Positions 34,953-44,281 of a DNA stretch of 64,000 nt are shown here, piece after piece. The notes beneath the pieces were generated by a model. It was not told where the DNA came from and did not search any database. It saw nothing but the letters and a program-made list of their open reading frames with translations. Source of the DNA: Hymenobacter duratus (GTDB taxonomy: Bacteria > Bacteroidota > Bacteroidia > Cytophagales > Hymenobacteraceae); the NCBI RefSeq assembly GCF_014698995.1, contig NZ_JACWZZ010000002.1:1-64000 (forward strand). The letters are read 5' to 3'. The position numbers and the translations under genes are program-made. Position 1 is the first letter of the stretch. Each line of letters starts with the position of its first letter.

Positions 34953-36761
34953 ATGAGAAGCCTTTCGCACCTGATTTCGCCCACCTTGCTCTTGGTAGTA
35001 GCCGGTACGTTGCCCGGTTGTACGCTACCTAAGATGCTGAAGGTTGCGCAAAGCGGCCAGCAAGTGAGCGTGCAGCCTTCGGTGCTGGAAAGCAACGGCG
35101 AAAATGTGCTGTTTGAGGTAACGGCCCGCGTGCCGGCTAAGCACCTGAAAAAAGGCGCGGCCTACGGGCTCAATATGCGCTACGTCTATGATAATGGCCT
35201 GCGCGAAGACACGCTGGGCCGCCTCTCCTTCGTGTCGGGCGAGTATGTGTACGATGAGGAAAAAAAGGACCAATTAGTCCTCAAAAAGCAGCTCTCTTTC
35301 CCCTACACTCCGGCCAAAAGCCCCGGCGAACTGCTGGCCCTCCCCGAGGCGCGCGAGCTGAAGGCCAAAGGCAGGCGGGTGAAAGGCAAGGAGTTTCGGG
35401 TGGCGCGGGGCATCGTAAGCACGGGCCAGCTGGTAGTGCGCCAAGATACGGCCATTACGCTGCTCGTTGATAACGTAGACAATAACATGAGCGGCACCCG
35501 CGTGCTGCCGTTTTTCTTCGATGCCGGCAAGGCCGAAATTCGTAATTACCTGGGCACCAATGTAGCGGCGCTGGAAGACTTTATCGAGGCCAACCAGCGC
35601 ACCGAAAAGGTGATGATAGTGGCCGGCCACTCGCCCGACTCGCTGGATGCCCACGACCGGCGCCTGGCCGACAAGCGCGTACTGGCGCTGCAGAAATACT
35701 ACAAAAACCGCGTCGATACGGATTCCTACCTGAACCGGGTGCACGACATCGACTTCGAAACCGAAGCTTACCACCGCCGCTGGGACCTGTTTCTGAACAA
35801 GGTACAGGAGTCGGCGCTGAAGCCCGCGCAGGTCGATTCGGTGCTGCTGCTCATCAACGATACGCCCGGCACCTATGCTCAGAAGGAAAAGAGCCTGCAC
35901 AAGCTTTCCTACTTCGACTACCTGGAGCAATACATCTATCCGGTGATGCGCTTCGGGACGGTGGCGGTGCAGTATTCGGCGCCCAAGCGCTACGATTCGG
36001 AAATCTATCTGCTCTCGAAAAAGATTGTAGAGAAGCAGCTTGAAGCCGATGCCCTGACGCCGGAGGAACTGCGCTACTCGGCCACGCTCACGCCGCTGCT
36101 GGCCGAAAAGCAGCGCATCTACGAAACTTCGGCCGCTACTACCGGCCGCTGGGAAGCCTACCACAACCTGGGCGTGGTGCTGCTGCAGCGCTCCGAGAAA
36201 GAAGTGAGCGATAAAGTGCGCCGGGCCTACCTGCGCCGCTCGGCCGTGAACTTCACGCTGGCTGCGCACCGCAACCCCGCGGCCAACATGTTCTACCGCG
36301 TCGCCACCGCCTACCACCGCGCCGGCGACAAGCTGGAAGCCCTGCAGAACTACGACTACGCCATCAAGCTCGGCGGCCCGCGGCCCGTATTGGACAAGGT
36401 ATTTGCCGATAAGGCGGCACTGGAAATTGAAGTTGGGCAGCTGGACGATGCGCTGGGCAGCCTCAGCTACAGCTCCAAAAGCTACCAGAACACCATGAAC
36501 CGGGCGCTTATCTACCTGCTGAAAGGCAACTATGAAGGTGCCACCAGCATCTACCAGGAAGCCCTTACTCTGAAGCCCAACGACCCGCTGGCCTACTACT
36601 GCCTGGCCGTGGTGGCGGCGCGCCAGCAGGACGAAACGCTGATGGGCCAGAACCTGCGCCGCGCCGTGCAGCTCGACCGGAAGTTCGCCAGCCGCGCCGT
36701 TGAGGATCTGGAGTTTGCCGAATATGCTAAAGGGAAGGTATTTCTGGAGGTGTTGCGGTAG
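34953..36761 (+). CDS. Lipoprotein with OmpA-like and tetratricopeptide regions
   Basis: A 602-residue envelope protein. The lipoprotein signal ends at VAGTLPGC (Cys23). A beta-rich region (about 35-180) is followed by an OmpA-like peptidoglycan-binding section (about 180-255: VLPFFFDAGKAEIRNYLG and VMIVAGHSPDSLDAHDRRLADKR minus the last residues), then tetratricopeptide-like helices (about 395-590: GRWEAYHNLGVVLLQ, YRVATAYHRAGDKLEALQNY, NRALIYLLKGNYEGATSIYQ). The layout recalls envelope scaffold proteins of the gliding/T9SS apparatus such as PorE or PorW, but the similarity I can see does not allow that name. Confidence 0.8.
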   Translation: MRSLSHLISPTLLLVVAGTLPGCTLPKMLKVAQSGQQVSVQPSVLESNGENVLFEVTARVPAKHLKKGAAYGLNMRYVYDNGLREDTLGRLSFVSGEYVYDEEKKDQLVLKKQLSFPYTPAKSPGELLALPEARELKAKGRRVKGKEFRVARGIVSTGQLVVRQDTAITLLVDNVDNNMSGTRVLPFFFDAGKAEIRNYLGTNVAALEDFIEANQRTEKVMIVAGHSPDSLDAHDRRLADKRVLALQKYYKNRVDTDSYLNRVHDIDFETEAYHRRWDLFLNKVQESALKPAQVDSVLLLINDTPGTYAQKEKSLHKLSYFDYLEQYIYPVMRFGTVAVQYSAPKRYDSEIYLLSKKIVEKQLEADALTPEELRYSATLTPLLAEKQRIYETSAATTGRWEAYHNLGVVLLQRSEKEVSDKVRRAYLRRSAVNFTLAAHRNPAANMFYRVATAYHRAGDKLEALQNYDYAIKLGGPRPVLDKVFADKAALEIEVGQLDDALGSLSYSSKSYQNTMNRALIYLLKGNYEGATSIYQEALTLKPNDPLAYYCLAVVAARQQDETLMGQNLRRAVQLDRKFASRAVEDLEFAEYAKGKVFLEVLR

Positions 36762-36805
36762 ACAGCTCTTACCGGTGCAAAAGAGCGTTACTTATTTGAA
36801 GTGCT

Positions 36806-37141
36806 ATGAAAACACGAGCCTATTCCCTTCTGGCATCAGCAGCACTATTTACTGGTTGCCTTTCTACCAAAGTACCTCCTACTGAGTCCGACAGTGCGCT
36901 ATTGATGCTGTTGAATAATCGGCAGCTTACTGTGACTTCACTGAGTTCTGCTATCCAGACCAACATTACCCGACAGGAGCAAAAAGGCGATACGCTGGTC
37001 CTGACGTATACAATAGGTGCTTTTCTTCGCAATCCTTCAAATACGGTTGCCGTGGCTGAAAACATCCGGTATGTCAGGTGCGCAAATCAGGTATATAGAG
37101 TAGCGGCGGCGGCTGACGGCTTGCGGCTTGAGCCGTTGTAA
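36806..37141 (+). CDS. Small putative lipoprotein
   Basis: A 111-residue protein with a lipoprotein signal ([18 protein letters not shown], Cys18). The mature part is short and beta-rich ([20 protein letters not shown]) with one further cysteine. I do not recognise the family. Its codon use is less GC-biased than that of the preceding gene. It follows the OmpA/TPR lipoprotein by 44 bases and may belong with it. Confidence 0.65.
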   Translation: MKTRAYSLLASAALFTGCLSTKVPPTESDSALLMLLNNRQLTVTSLSSAIQTNITRQEQKGDTLVLTYTIGAFLRNPSNTVAVAENIRYVRCANQVYRVAAAADGLRLEPL

Positions 37142-37254
37142 CTTGCCTTTTCCATTGTGAAGCCGCCTTTACTTGCCCGTCCCGGCTAGCCGTTGTAGCT
37201 TTACGCGCCGGCTGGCCCGGCTTTTTCATTCTGACTTTCGAACTGCAACAGACT

Positions 37255-38238
<984 letters not shown>

Positions 38239-38260
38239 AGAAGCACCGCTTCTCGCAAAA

Positions 38261-38294
38261 AGCCCCGCAGCCGTTCTGGCTGCGGGGCTTTTTT
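38261..38294 (+). terminator. Rho-independent terminator of pdhB
   Basis: A 12-bp perfect GC-rich stem (AGCCCCGCAGCC / GGCTGCGGGGCT) with a 5-base loop and a run of T, 22 bases after the pdhB stop. Confidence 0.95.
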
Positions 38295-38364
38295 ATTGCG
38301 GAACGAGAAGTCAGTTCACTCATCCATTTCCAAACTCAACATCAGACTCCAGCTGCCACTGCTA

Positions 38365-39765
38365 TTACCACAATGCCCGCGGCCCCAGCTCCAGCGTAGC
38401 CTGTGCCGTTACTGATGCCCAGAAGCAGACCGCCACAAACCCCACATATGCCACTCCCACCGCCGCCAACTGCCGGCGCGGCAACTGGGAAGGGTGCCAC
38501 GCCGTGGGCCACCCGAAACACAGCACCGCGTACAGGAGCAGATGCAGTGGCAGCAGGAAGCGGCATTCCATGCTCATGGGCAGCATGGGCATACAGGGCA
38601 TCAGCAGCACGGCCAGCACCAACCACTGGTGCCAGCGTAGCTTGCGGAAACGAGTACGCAGCAACACGAGCAGCGCCCCGAACCACACCGTATAGTTCAG
38701 CCACGCCAGGCCCCAGGTCGGCACGTACACCCGCTTGATATACGGCGTCGGATATTGCACGTCAAGCCCGTTGAACAGCCGCCACGCATACATTTTCGTG
38801 AACGTGAGCGGGTGGCGCAGCACCAGCTGCAGGTAGCTGCCATACGAGTCGAACCAGCCGATACGCTCGGCTTTGACGAGCTGCTCGCCAGCTACGTCCC
38901 GAAATATGAGAACCCGCTGCGGGTAGTCGGTGACGATTGTGGTTTCGTATTTCTGGTGTACCAAGCCCCATTTCAGCTTTTCGCGGTAAAGATTATCCGT
39001 TTCCAGGTCCTCGTGCTGGGCCAGCACCAGCGGCGAGTTTTGCCGGAACTGGTAGTGGTTGATCAGCAGCTGCGGCAGCCACAGCAGCGCCATGCCAGCC
39101 AGCAGCGCCAGTGTGCGAGCCACCCGCCGACCACCGTTGATATGGAGCGGCAATACTGCCAGAAGCGCCATAAAAAAAGGCACGGAAATCAGATAGGTGG
39201 GGCGCATGTTGCAGGCCGCGGCCAAGCACATTCCCGCTCCCGCTACTCCCCAAAGGCCGGCATTATACAGCAGCAATACACCAAGTCCCAGCGCCCACAG
39301 GGCCGGGAAATCGGTGAGCGTGAAGTTGAAATAGTCGCGCCACAGGGCAAAGCCCAGCGCCGCGAAGGCCAGCCGCCGCACCCAGGCCAGCGGCTCCCGC
39401 TGCCCCTTAGCGGACTGCCACAGCAGTGGTCCAATCAGCCCAAACCCCACGGCCGCCGACACCGCTCCGAACACGCGGGCAAAGAGAATAGGCGGCAGAT
39501 TAGTATAGAACTGCACGATGCGCAGCGGCAGCAGCAGCAGCGGCAGCAGGTAGCCCCGGAAACTATCGTGAAAGTTGAGGAGCGAGAAGCTGCCCTGCTT
39601 ATGGTAGTAGATGGAGATAAACCAGTAGTTCAGCGAGTCGTGGTACAGGCGCGTGTAGCCGGAAAAGGGCAGATACAGCAGATACGCCAGCAGCAGTAGC
39701 AGAGTCAGGCGCCAGTACGGAAGCCGCGGGCGGCCGGGCCGGGCCGATAATAGTTGTGTCAGCAA
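38365..39765 (-). CDS. Multi-span membrane protein, GT39-like (paralogue 1)
   Basis: A 466-residue integral membrane protein with about ten hydrophobic helices. Near the N terminus a loop reads GYTRLYHDSLNYWFIS and NFHDSFRGYLLPLLLLP, resembling the acidic first loop of the dolichyl-phosphate-mannose-type (GT-C, family 39) enzymes. There are no recognisable catalytic motifs beyond that. It shares gene order, length and conserved phrases with the next gene (QNSPLVLAQ versus QNTPLVLAR; FNGLDVQYPTPYI versus FNGLDVQQPAPYL), so the two arose by tandem duplication. A role in transferring lipid-linked sugars to surface molecules is the best guess. Confidence 0.7.
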   Translation of the reverse strand: MLTQLLSARPGRPRLPYWRLTLLLLLAYLLYLPFSGYTRLYHDSLNYWFISIYYHKQGSFSLLNFHDSFRGYLLPLLLLPLRIVQFYTNLPPILFARVFGAVSAAVGFGLIGPLLWQSAKGQREPLAWVRRLAFAALGFALWRDYFNFTLTDFPALWALGLGVLLLYNAGLWGVAGAGMCLAAACNMRPTYLISVPFFMALLAVLPLHINGGRRVARTLALLAGMALLWLPQLLINHYQFRQNSPLVLAQHEDLETDNLYREKLKWGLVHQKYETTIVTDYPQRVLIFRDVAGEQLVKAERIGWFDSYGSYLQLVLRHPLTFTKMYAWRLFNGLDVQYPTPYIKRVYVPTWGLAWLNYTVWFGALLVLLRTRFRKLRWHQWLVLAVLLMPCMPMLPMSMECRFLLPLHLLLYAVLCFGWPTAWHPSQLPRRQLAAVGVAYVGFVAVCFWASVTAQATLELGPRALW

Positions 39766-39792
39766 GAGAATCTGAGGTTTAGCGAAGCCGGC

Positions 39793-41262
39793 TTAGTCGT
39801 CCACTAAGGACTTGCCTTTGCCAGGGTCGGGCTGCAAGTTGCGGAAAGTGGCCGCCGAAAGCCAGAAGCAGCAGCCCAGCCACAGGCCGGCCACCAGCAG
39901 CCCCGCCACCAACCGAAGCGGCCGGCCCCGCCACCACTCCTGGTAAGGCCGGGGAGAAAACCGGAACGCGGCCACCGTGAGCAGCAGCAGATGCAGCGGA
40001 AGCACAAACCGCGACTCAATAGCAGTAGGCACGGCCACCGCGCAGGGCAGCAGCAGCGCCAGCAGCACCAAGCCACGCGGCCAGCTCAACCAGCGCCCTA
40101 GCCTAGCCCCGGCAACTACGCACAGCCCCAGCCCCAGAGCTGCATAGTTGAGCAGCTGCATCAAGTGGCGTTCGGGGCCGTAGTCGTGCAGCAGATACGG
40201 GGCGGGCTGCTGCACGTCAAGCCCGTTGAACAAGTGCCGCACGTAGCGCCAGCTATAGTCGAGCGGGTGGCGCAACACGGCACTCAGAAACTGCCCGTAG
40301 GAAGTATACTGGCTGATTCCGGCTTCTTGCAGCACCCGCAGGCCCGCCGGGTCCACGAAGAAAAGGCGCTTGTTCAGGTCGGCATCGTAGCGAAGCAAAC
40401 GGGTGCCCCAGGTAAGCTGTTTGAGGTACAGTGGCGCCTGCTCCGTATCGGAAACGCGGGCCAGCACCAGCGGTGTATTCTGCCGGAACTGCAGCCGGTT
40501 GATGGCCAGCTGCGGGGCCAGTGCCAGCGCCATGCCCAGCAGCAGCAATGCCCACCGCCAGACCAGTGCGCGCCGGCTACGCTGCCAGCTCCACCAGCCC
40601 GCCAGCGCCAGCACCGCTGGCACGGCCGCCAGATACATCGGGCGGCTATTGAAGGCGGCGGCGAGGCTGAAGCCTGCTACCAGCCACCACCCCAGTCCTC
40701 GCCGCCCACACGCCCATAGGGCCAGCAGCAGCAGCACCAGCGCCGGCATATCCACCATCGTAAAGCTGAAATGGTCGCGCCAGAACACAAAAGCCAGCAG
40801 CACCAGGGCCAGCCAGCGCACTCCGGCTACGCGGCCGGGTACCAGCTGCTGCCACAGTGCCGGAATCAGCCAGGCATACAGCGCAGCGGCCCATACCACG
40901 CCCATCGTTTTGGCCGCCTGCGGCATGGTGCAGTCGGTCAGGAAGCGGATGATGAGGGCCGGAAACTGCAGCAGCGCCGCCAGGTAGCCGCGCGTAGGCG
41001 TGTCGAAATACAGCAGCGAAAAAGCCTGGTGGTGCCGCTGAAACGACACAGCCAGCTCCCAGTAGTGGCCCGCATCGTAGGGCATGCGAGTGCCGGTGAG
41101 GCCACCACCGAGCAGGAAATAGCCAGCATACAGCGCCACTACCACCACGATACGCACCCAGAGCGGCCAAGCCTGCTGCTGCACCCTGCTTCCAGCGGGC
41201 AAGGCGACCTCAGCACCTCTGGAAGCAGATAAAAAGCGGGCAACTGAAGGTAGCACAGGCAT
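39793..41262 (-). CDS. Multi-span membrane protein, GT39-like (paralogue 2)
   Basis: A 489-residue relative of the downstream gene, with a longer N-terminal cytoplasmic tail (about 30 residues) before the first helix. The first loop reads RMPYDAGHYWELAVSFQRHH, then FDTPTRGYLAALLQFPALI. The second half carries the shared INRLQFRQNTPLVLARVS and the GLDVQQPAPY motif. It ends with an acidic cytosolic tail. The 27-base gap between the two genes indicates one transcript. The substrate is unknown. Confidence 0.7.
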   Translation of the reverse strand: MPVLPSVARFLSASRGAEVALPAGSRVQQQAWPLWVRIVVVVALYAGYFLLGGGLTGTRMPYDAGHYWELAVSFQRHHQAFSLLYFDTPTRGYLAALLQFPALIIRFLTDCTMPQAAKTMGVVWAAALYAWLIPALWQQLVPGRVAGVRWLALVLLAFVFWRDHFSFTMVDMPALVLLLLALWACGRRGLGWWLVAGFSLAAAFNSRPMYLAAVPAVLALAGWWSWQRSRRALVWRWALLLLGMALALAPQLAINRLQFRQNTPLVLARVSDTEQAPLYLKQLTWGTRLLRYDADLNKRLFFVDPAGLRVLQEAGISQYTSYGQFLSAVLRHPLDYSWRYVRHLFNGLDVQQPAPYLLHDYGPERHLMQLLNYAALGLGLCVVAGARLGRWLSWPRGLVLLALLLPCAVAVPTAIESRFVLPLHLLLLTVAAFRFSPRPYQEWWRGRPLRLVAGLLVAGLWLGCCFWLSAATFRNLQPDPGKGKSLVDD

Positions 41263-41361
41263 TAAGCGGGCGGACTAGATGGCCACATGGGCCGGCAGGA
41301 GGGATTTTACGTACCTTTTGCCCAAAGCTACGCCGCATTTCCGCTACCCTCGCCTTCCCAC

Positions 41362-41898
41362 ATGAATCACCGCCTGCATCTTCGCCTCGAGCAACTCGAA
41401 CAAGCCACCGACCGCCTGCTGAAATCGGCCGAGGCGTTGGGCAGCAAGTCTCACCAGTCGCCGGGGCCGGGCCAATGGTCGGCGGCGCAGGTAGTGCAGC
41501 ATCTGGTGGTTTCGGAAACCGGTATCTGCCAGTATCTCGACAAAAAGCTGCAGCAGTCTGAGGAGCTGGAGAAGGCCGGGCTGGGCCACACCCTCAAGTC
41601 CATGCTGCTACGCGTGTTGCTGCGCCTGCCTTTCACCCGCTTCAAGGCGCCGTCCCGGCTGGCTGAGCTGACGCCGGATCAGGTGGAATCATTGCCGCAA
41701 CTGCGCGAGGAATGGCAGTCGGTGCGCCGCCGTCTGGAGCAGACCCTGAACGAATATCCGGGCAAGCTCCTGGACCGGGCCATTTTCAAGCACCCGCGCT
41801 CGGGCATGCTTACCATTTACCAAACCCTGGACTTCATGCTCGACCATGTGCTGCACCACCAGCGCCAGCTCGAGCGGATTGGCAAATCCTTGCAGTAG
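41362..41898 (+). CDS. DinB-family protein
   Basis: A 178-residue four-helix protein of the DinB/YfiT superfamily. Likely metal ligands are in VVQHLVVSETGICQYL and MLDHVLHHQRQLERI. Family members are thiol-dependent enzymes or damage-induced proteins; the precise reaction cannot be told. Codons upstream of the ATG at 41362 are open, but the helical start HRLHLRLEQLEQATDRLLKS fits the family. GTACCTTTTG stands about 45 bases before the ATG and could be its promoter's -7 region. Confidence 0.85.
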   Translation: MNHRLHLRLEQLEQATDRLLKSAEALGSKSHQSPGPGQWSAAQVVQHLVVSETGICQYLDKKLQQSEELEKAGLGHTLKSMLLRVLLRLPFTRFKAPSRLAELTPDQVESLPQLREEWQSVRRRLEQTLNEYPGKLLDRAIFKHPRSGMLTIYQTLDFMLDHVLHHQRQLERIGKSLQ

Positions 41899-41918
41899 CC
41901 GCGCCGCTGCCGGGCTCA

Positions 41919-42365
41919 CTACTTCTTTTCCCGAACGATATCAGCGTAGCTGGCGTGCCGCGTCATTTCGGTGAACGTAGCGGTTAGCTCCGGTGGCGGC
42001 ACCGTGAGTTTGCGCAGCTTCAGATCCAGCCAGGCGCCATCAACAGCTACCACAGCGGCTTCGCGGCCATCGGCTTTGTAGAGGGTATGGACAATGCGCC
42101 AGCGGGAGCCATCGGCATTCAGCCCGCCCAGCTCTGCCGTCACGCGGATGGTTTCGCTCAGATGAATTTCCTTCAGAAAGCGGGTGTCTTCGCGGAACAG
42201 GATGGGGCCGATGCCCAGCTCCGCAAACCGGTGCATGGAAAAGCCTTGGTCGGCCAGGAAATCGAGACGTACCTGGGCGGCGTAGTCGGTGTAGGCAGAA
42301 TGGCGCATATGCACGTTCGGGTCCATATCGGCCCAGCGCACTGTGAAGGTTTTGATATAGGTCAT
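41919..42365 (-). CDS. Hot-dog-fold acyl-CoA thioesterase
   Basis: A 148-residue 4HBT-type thioesterase. The active-site stretch is VRWADMDPNVHMRHSAYTDY, where the Asp is the usual catalytic residue. It also has RFLKEIHLSETIRVTAELGG. It hydrolyses an acyl-CoA (or acyl-ACP) thioester; the acyl chain is unknown. It lies 45 bases downstream of a methyltransferase gene on the same strand. Confidence 0.88.
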   Translation of the reverse strand: MTYIKTFTVRWADMDPNVHMRHSAYTDYAAQVRLDFLADQGFSMHRFAELGIGPILFREDTRFLKEIHLSETIRVTAELGGLNADGSRWRIVHTLYKADGREAAVVAVDGAWLDLKLRKLTVPPPELTATFTEMTRHASYADIVREKK

Positions 42366-42410
42366 GGTTGCGGCAGAAATCAGGAAAAACGCAGTGGATG
42401 CGCGAACCGC

Positions 42411-43157
42411 TTAGGCGTCGCGCTCCATACGCACGGTGAGGCGCACAAGGTATTGCTGCTGCTCGTCTTCCCCCAGAAACTCCACTTCGTAGCCGGCGTC
42501 TTCAGCGTAATCCTGCACGATGCTGGCATCCGCGAAAAGCCACGGAAACTCGGCCCCGTGCTGCTCGCCGTACTGCATTGTATAGGTCACCTCGCCATAG
42601 TACGGCCCGTTCAGGTCAAACACCAAAGCGCCGTCTTCGTCTTCGTAGAGGTAGCTGATATCGGAGGACGTAGCGAGAATCTGGCCGCCGGGGGCCAGCA
42701 TGGTGCGGGCATGGCGCAGAAATTTCTCCAGGCCCTGCAGTGTGCCCACCAGCCCTACGCCGTTCATGAGCATGAGCAGCGTGTCGTATTTCCCGTTGGC
42801 CAGAGCCGCGTCAAAAATATCGTGGCAGGCTACTTCCCGCACACCCCGCTCCTGCATCACCTGCACGGCGCCAGCTGAAATATCCACGGCTTTCACTTCA
42901 AAGTCGCGGCTTTGCAGCTCCAGCGCGTGGCAGCCGGCCCCGGCTCCCAGGTCCAGCACGCGGCCCCGGCATTCGTCCAGCGCCTGCCGCTCCAGTTCGG
43001 GCATTTCCCACAAGCTGCGGAAGAAATAGGCGGCCGGCAACGGCTCCTCTTCGGCTACGTTGCTATGGACGGTGAGGGAGGCATCCAGTTGCCCCCGCTG
43101 ATAATCGAGCAGGGCGTGGCCAAGCGGGTCGGCGGCGGAAAGGTTGCTGGCGGGCAT
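42411..43157 (-). CDS. Class I SAM-dependent methyltransferase
   Basis: A 248-residue methyltransferase. Motif I is GRVLDLGAGAGCHALELQ, followed by the acidic ribose-binding residue in VKAVDISAGAVQV and motif IV-like YDTLLMLMNGVGLVG. The 60-residue N-terminal part (LGHALLDYQRGQLDASLTVH) is helical and probably caps the substrate. The substrate is unknown. The ATG at 43157 is preferred; the 18 codons before it are Arg-rich and unlike the family. Confidence 0.88.
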   Translation of the reverse strand: MPASNLSAADPLGHALLDYQRGQLDASLTVHSNVAEEEPLPAAYFFRSLWEMPELERQALDECRGRVLDLGAGAGCHALELQSRDFEVKAVDISAGAVQVMQERGVREVACHDIFDAALANGKYDTLLMLMNGVGLVGTLQGLEKFLRHARTMLAPGGQILATSSDISYLYEDEDGALVFDLNGPYYGEVTYTMQYGEQHGAEFPWLFADASIVQDYAEDAGYEVEFLGEDEQQQYLVRLTVRMERDA

Positions 43158-43336
43158 AAATTCGAAAGTCCGGGTGAGCCGGCTGCGGGCCGACGCCGCA
43201 AGGTACGGCATTGCCGGTAGTCGCTCACCGCCTGCGGCCCGGCCTGCGCACGAACTGAGGCGGAACAGGGCCCGCGTATCCTTCTGGCGCTGGGTTGCGT
43301 TTGGCTAGTATCCAAGCAGCTTTTGACGCAACTTCC

Positions 43337-43720
43337 ATGTCTACCAATCTCGACTACCTCAACCCGAACCTTCTGCCGCTCGAAGACAAGGTCAACGCCT
43401 ATCTGGCGGCGGAAAAAGACCTGCAAAGAGCCCAGGTGGAAGCAGTAAACCTGTCTTCTGAGCAGGCACAGGAAGCCGCAGCTGCCCAGCAGTTCGAGCA
43501 GCGCTCCGCCACCGGCAGCTTTCCTCAGCACGCGGAGGAGGTGCGGCAGAAGCGCCAGAATCTGCAAGAAGACCTAGCCCGGTTGCGCCAGGAAATCATC
43601 GAGTTGCTGCCCGTGCGCGACGAATGGGTTAAAGTGAATCTGGGCTATGGTCCCAGCCGCGTCGGCGCTTTCCTGGTACCGAATTCTGCGGGAGAGTACG
43701 AGCTGCGCGTTATCCAGTAA
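43337..43720 (+). CDS. Coiled-coil protein of unknown function
   Basis: A 127-residue cytoplasmic protein. Residues about 15-85 form a Gln/Glu/Ala-rich coiled coil (EKDLQRAQVEAVNLSSEQAQ ... RQKRQNLQEDLARLRQEI), and the last 35 residues are a small beta-rich tail (VKVNLGYGPSRVGAFLVPNS). I do not recognise a family. It is transcribed away from the methyltransferase gene and ends before a very stable hairpin. Confidence 0.7.
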   Translation: MSTNLDYLNPNLLPLEDKVNAYLAAEKDLQRAQVEAVNLSSEQAQEAAAAQQFEQRSATGSFPQHAEEVRQKRQNLQEDLARLRQEIIELLPVRDEWVKVNLGYGPSRVGAFLVPNSAGEYELRVIQ

Positions 43721-43823
43721 AGCCAGTCTCCGCGCGCTATACGGAACCACTGCGCACCAGAACAGACTTTCGCTGTTACCGGCACTCCCAGGGCAGCAAT
43801 ACGCGCATCAAAATTTTCAGCCC

Positions 43824-43873
43824 GGCAAAGCCCGGCTCGTCAGCCCCTTCGGGCTGACGAGCCGGGCTTTGCC
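43824..43873. terminator. Very stable 23-bp hairpin, probable terminator
   Basis: Perfect arms at 43824-43846 and 43851-43873 (GGCAAAGCCCGGCTCGTCAG ...) with a four-base CTTC loop, about 100 bases after the coiled-coil gene. Only a short pyrimidine stretch follows, so termination is likely but not certain. Confidence 0.65.
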
Positions 43874-44156
43874 GCTTTCCTGCCAGCCACCATCTCCCTG
43901 TATTGCCAGCTGGCGGTTTGTATTGGCGGGCATAGAGGCCATAAAAAATTAAGGCGAACCAACGGCCCGCCCCAATTCCACAACCAAAACACCTTAAAAA
44001 ATATTCTTTCTCACCAATCTGTATCAACTATTGGGCCAAAGTGCCCTAGAGATTATACCACCAGTTGGAGCGCCTGTTTGCCTACGCTCAGTTCTATGTA
44101 GGCACACTTGATAAATCCACAAAACAATAACACTCCATTTATGTACTTAATAATAA

Positions 44157-44179
44157 ATATGAGCTATAATTGCTCATAT
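44157..44179. promoter_or_regulatory. Inverted repeat ATATGAGC-N7-GCTCATAT, possible operator
   Basis: Perfect 8-base arms with a 7-base AT spacer, about 105 bases before the start codon of the large T9SS cargo gene, within an unusually AT-rich region. The size and symmetry suit a dimeric regulator site. No regulator is assigned. Confidence 0.45.
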
Positions 44180-44281
44180 AACACTATACAAGTTGTATTT
44201 TATAAATAATATCATATCACTCACTTGGCCAAACAACAGGAATAATCATAAACCAACTCTTCAATTTTCCATTTCTTACGT

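Larger units (their letters stand above)
43721..44281. other. AT-rich intergenic region before the giant surface protein gene
   Basis: About 560 bases with no plausible gene. The first 150 contain a 23-bp hairpin (43824-43873). From about 43930 the composition turns strongly AT-rich, unlike the rest of the window. It holds an inverted repeat at 44157-44179 and ends at the start codon of the lectin/glycine-rich protein gene. It is likely a long regulatory region. Confidence 0.55.

Noticed and set aside
35274..36317. A 347-codon minus-strand frame inside the OmpA/TPR lipoprotein gene
   Set aside because: Antisense shadow with low-complexity composition; the opposite strand encodes a complete lipoprotein.
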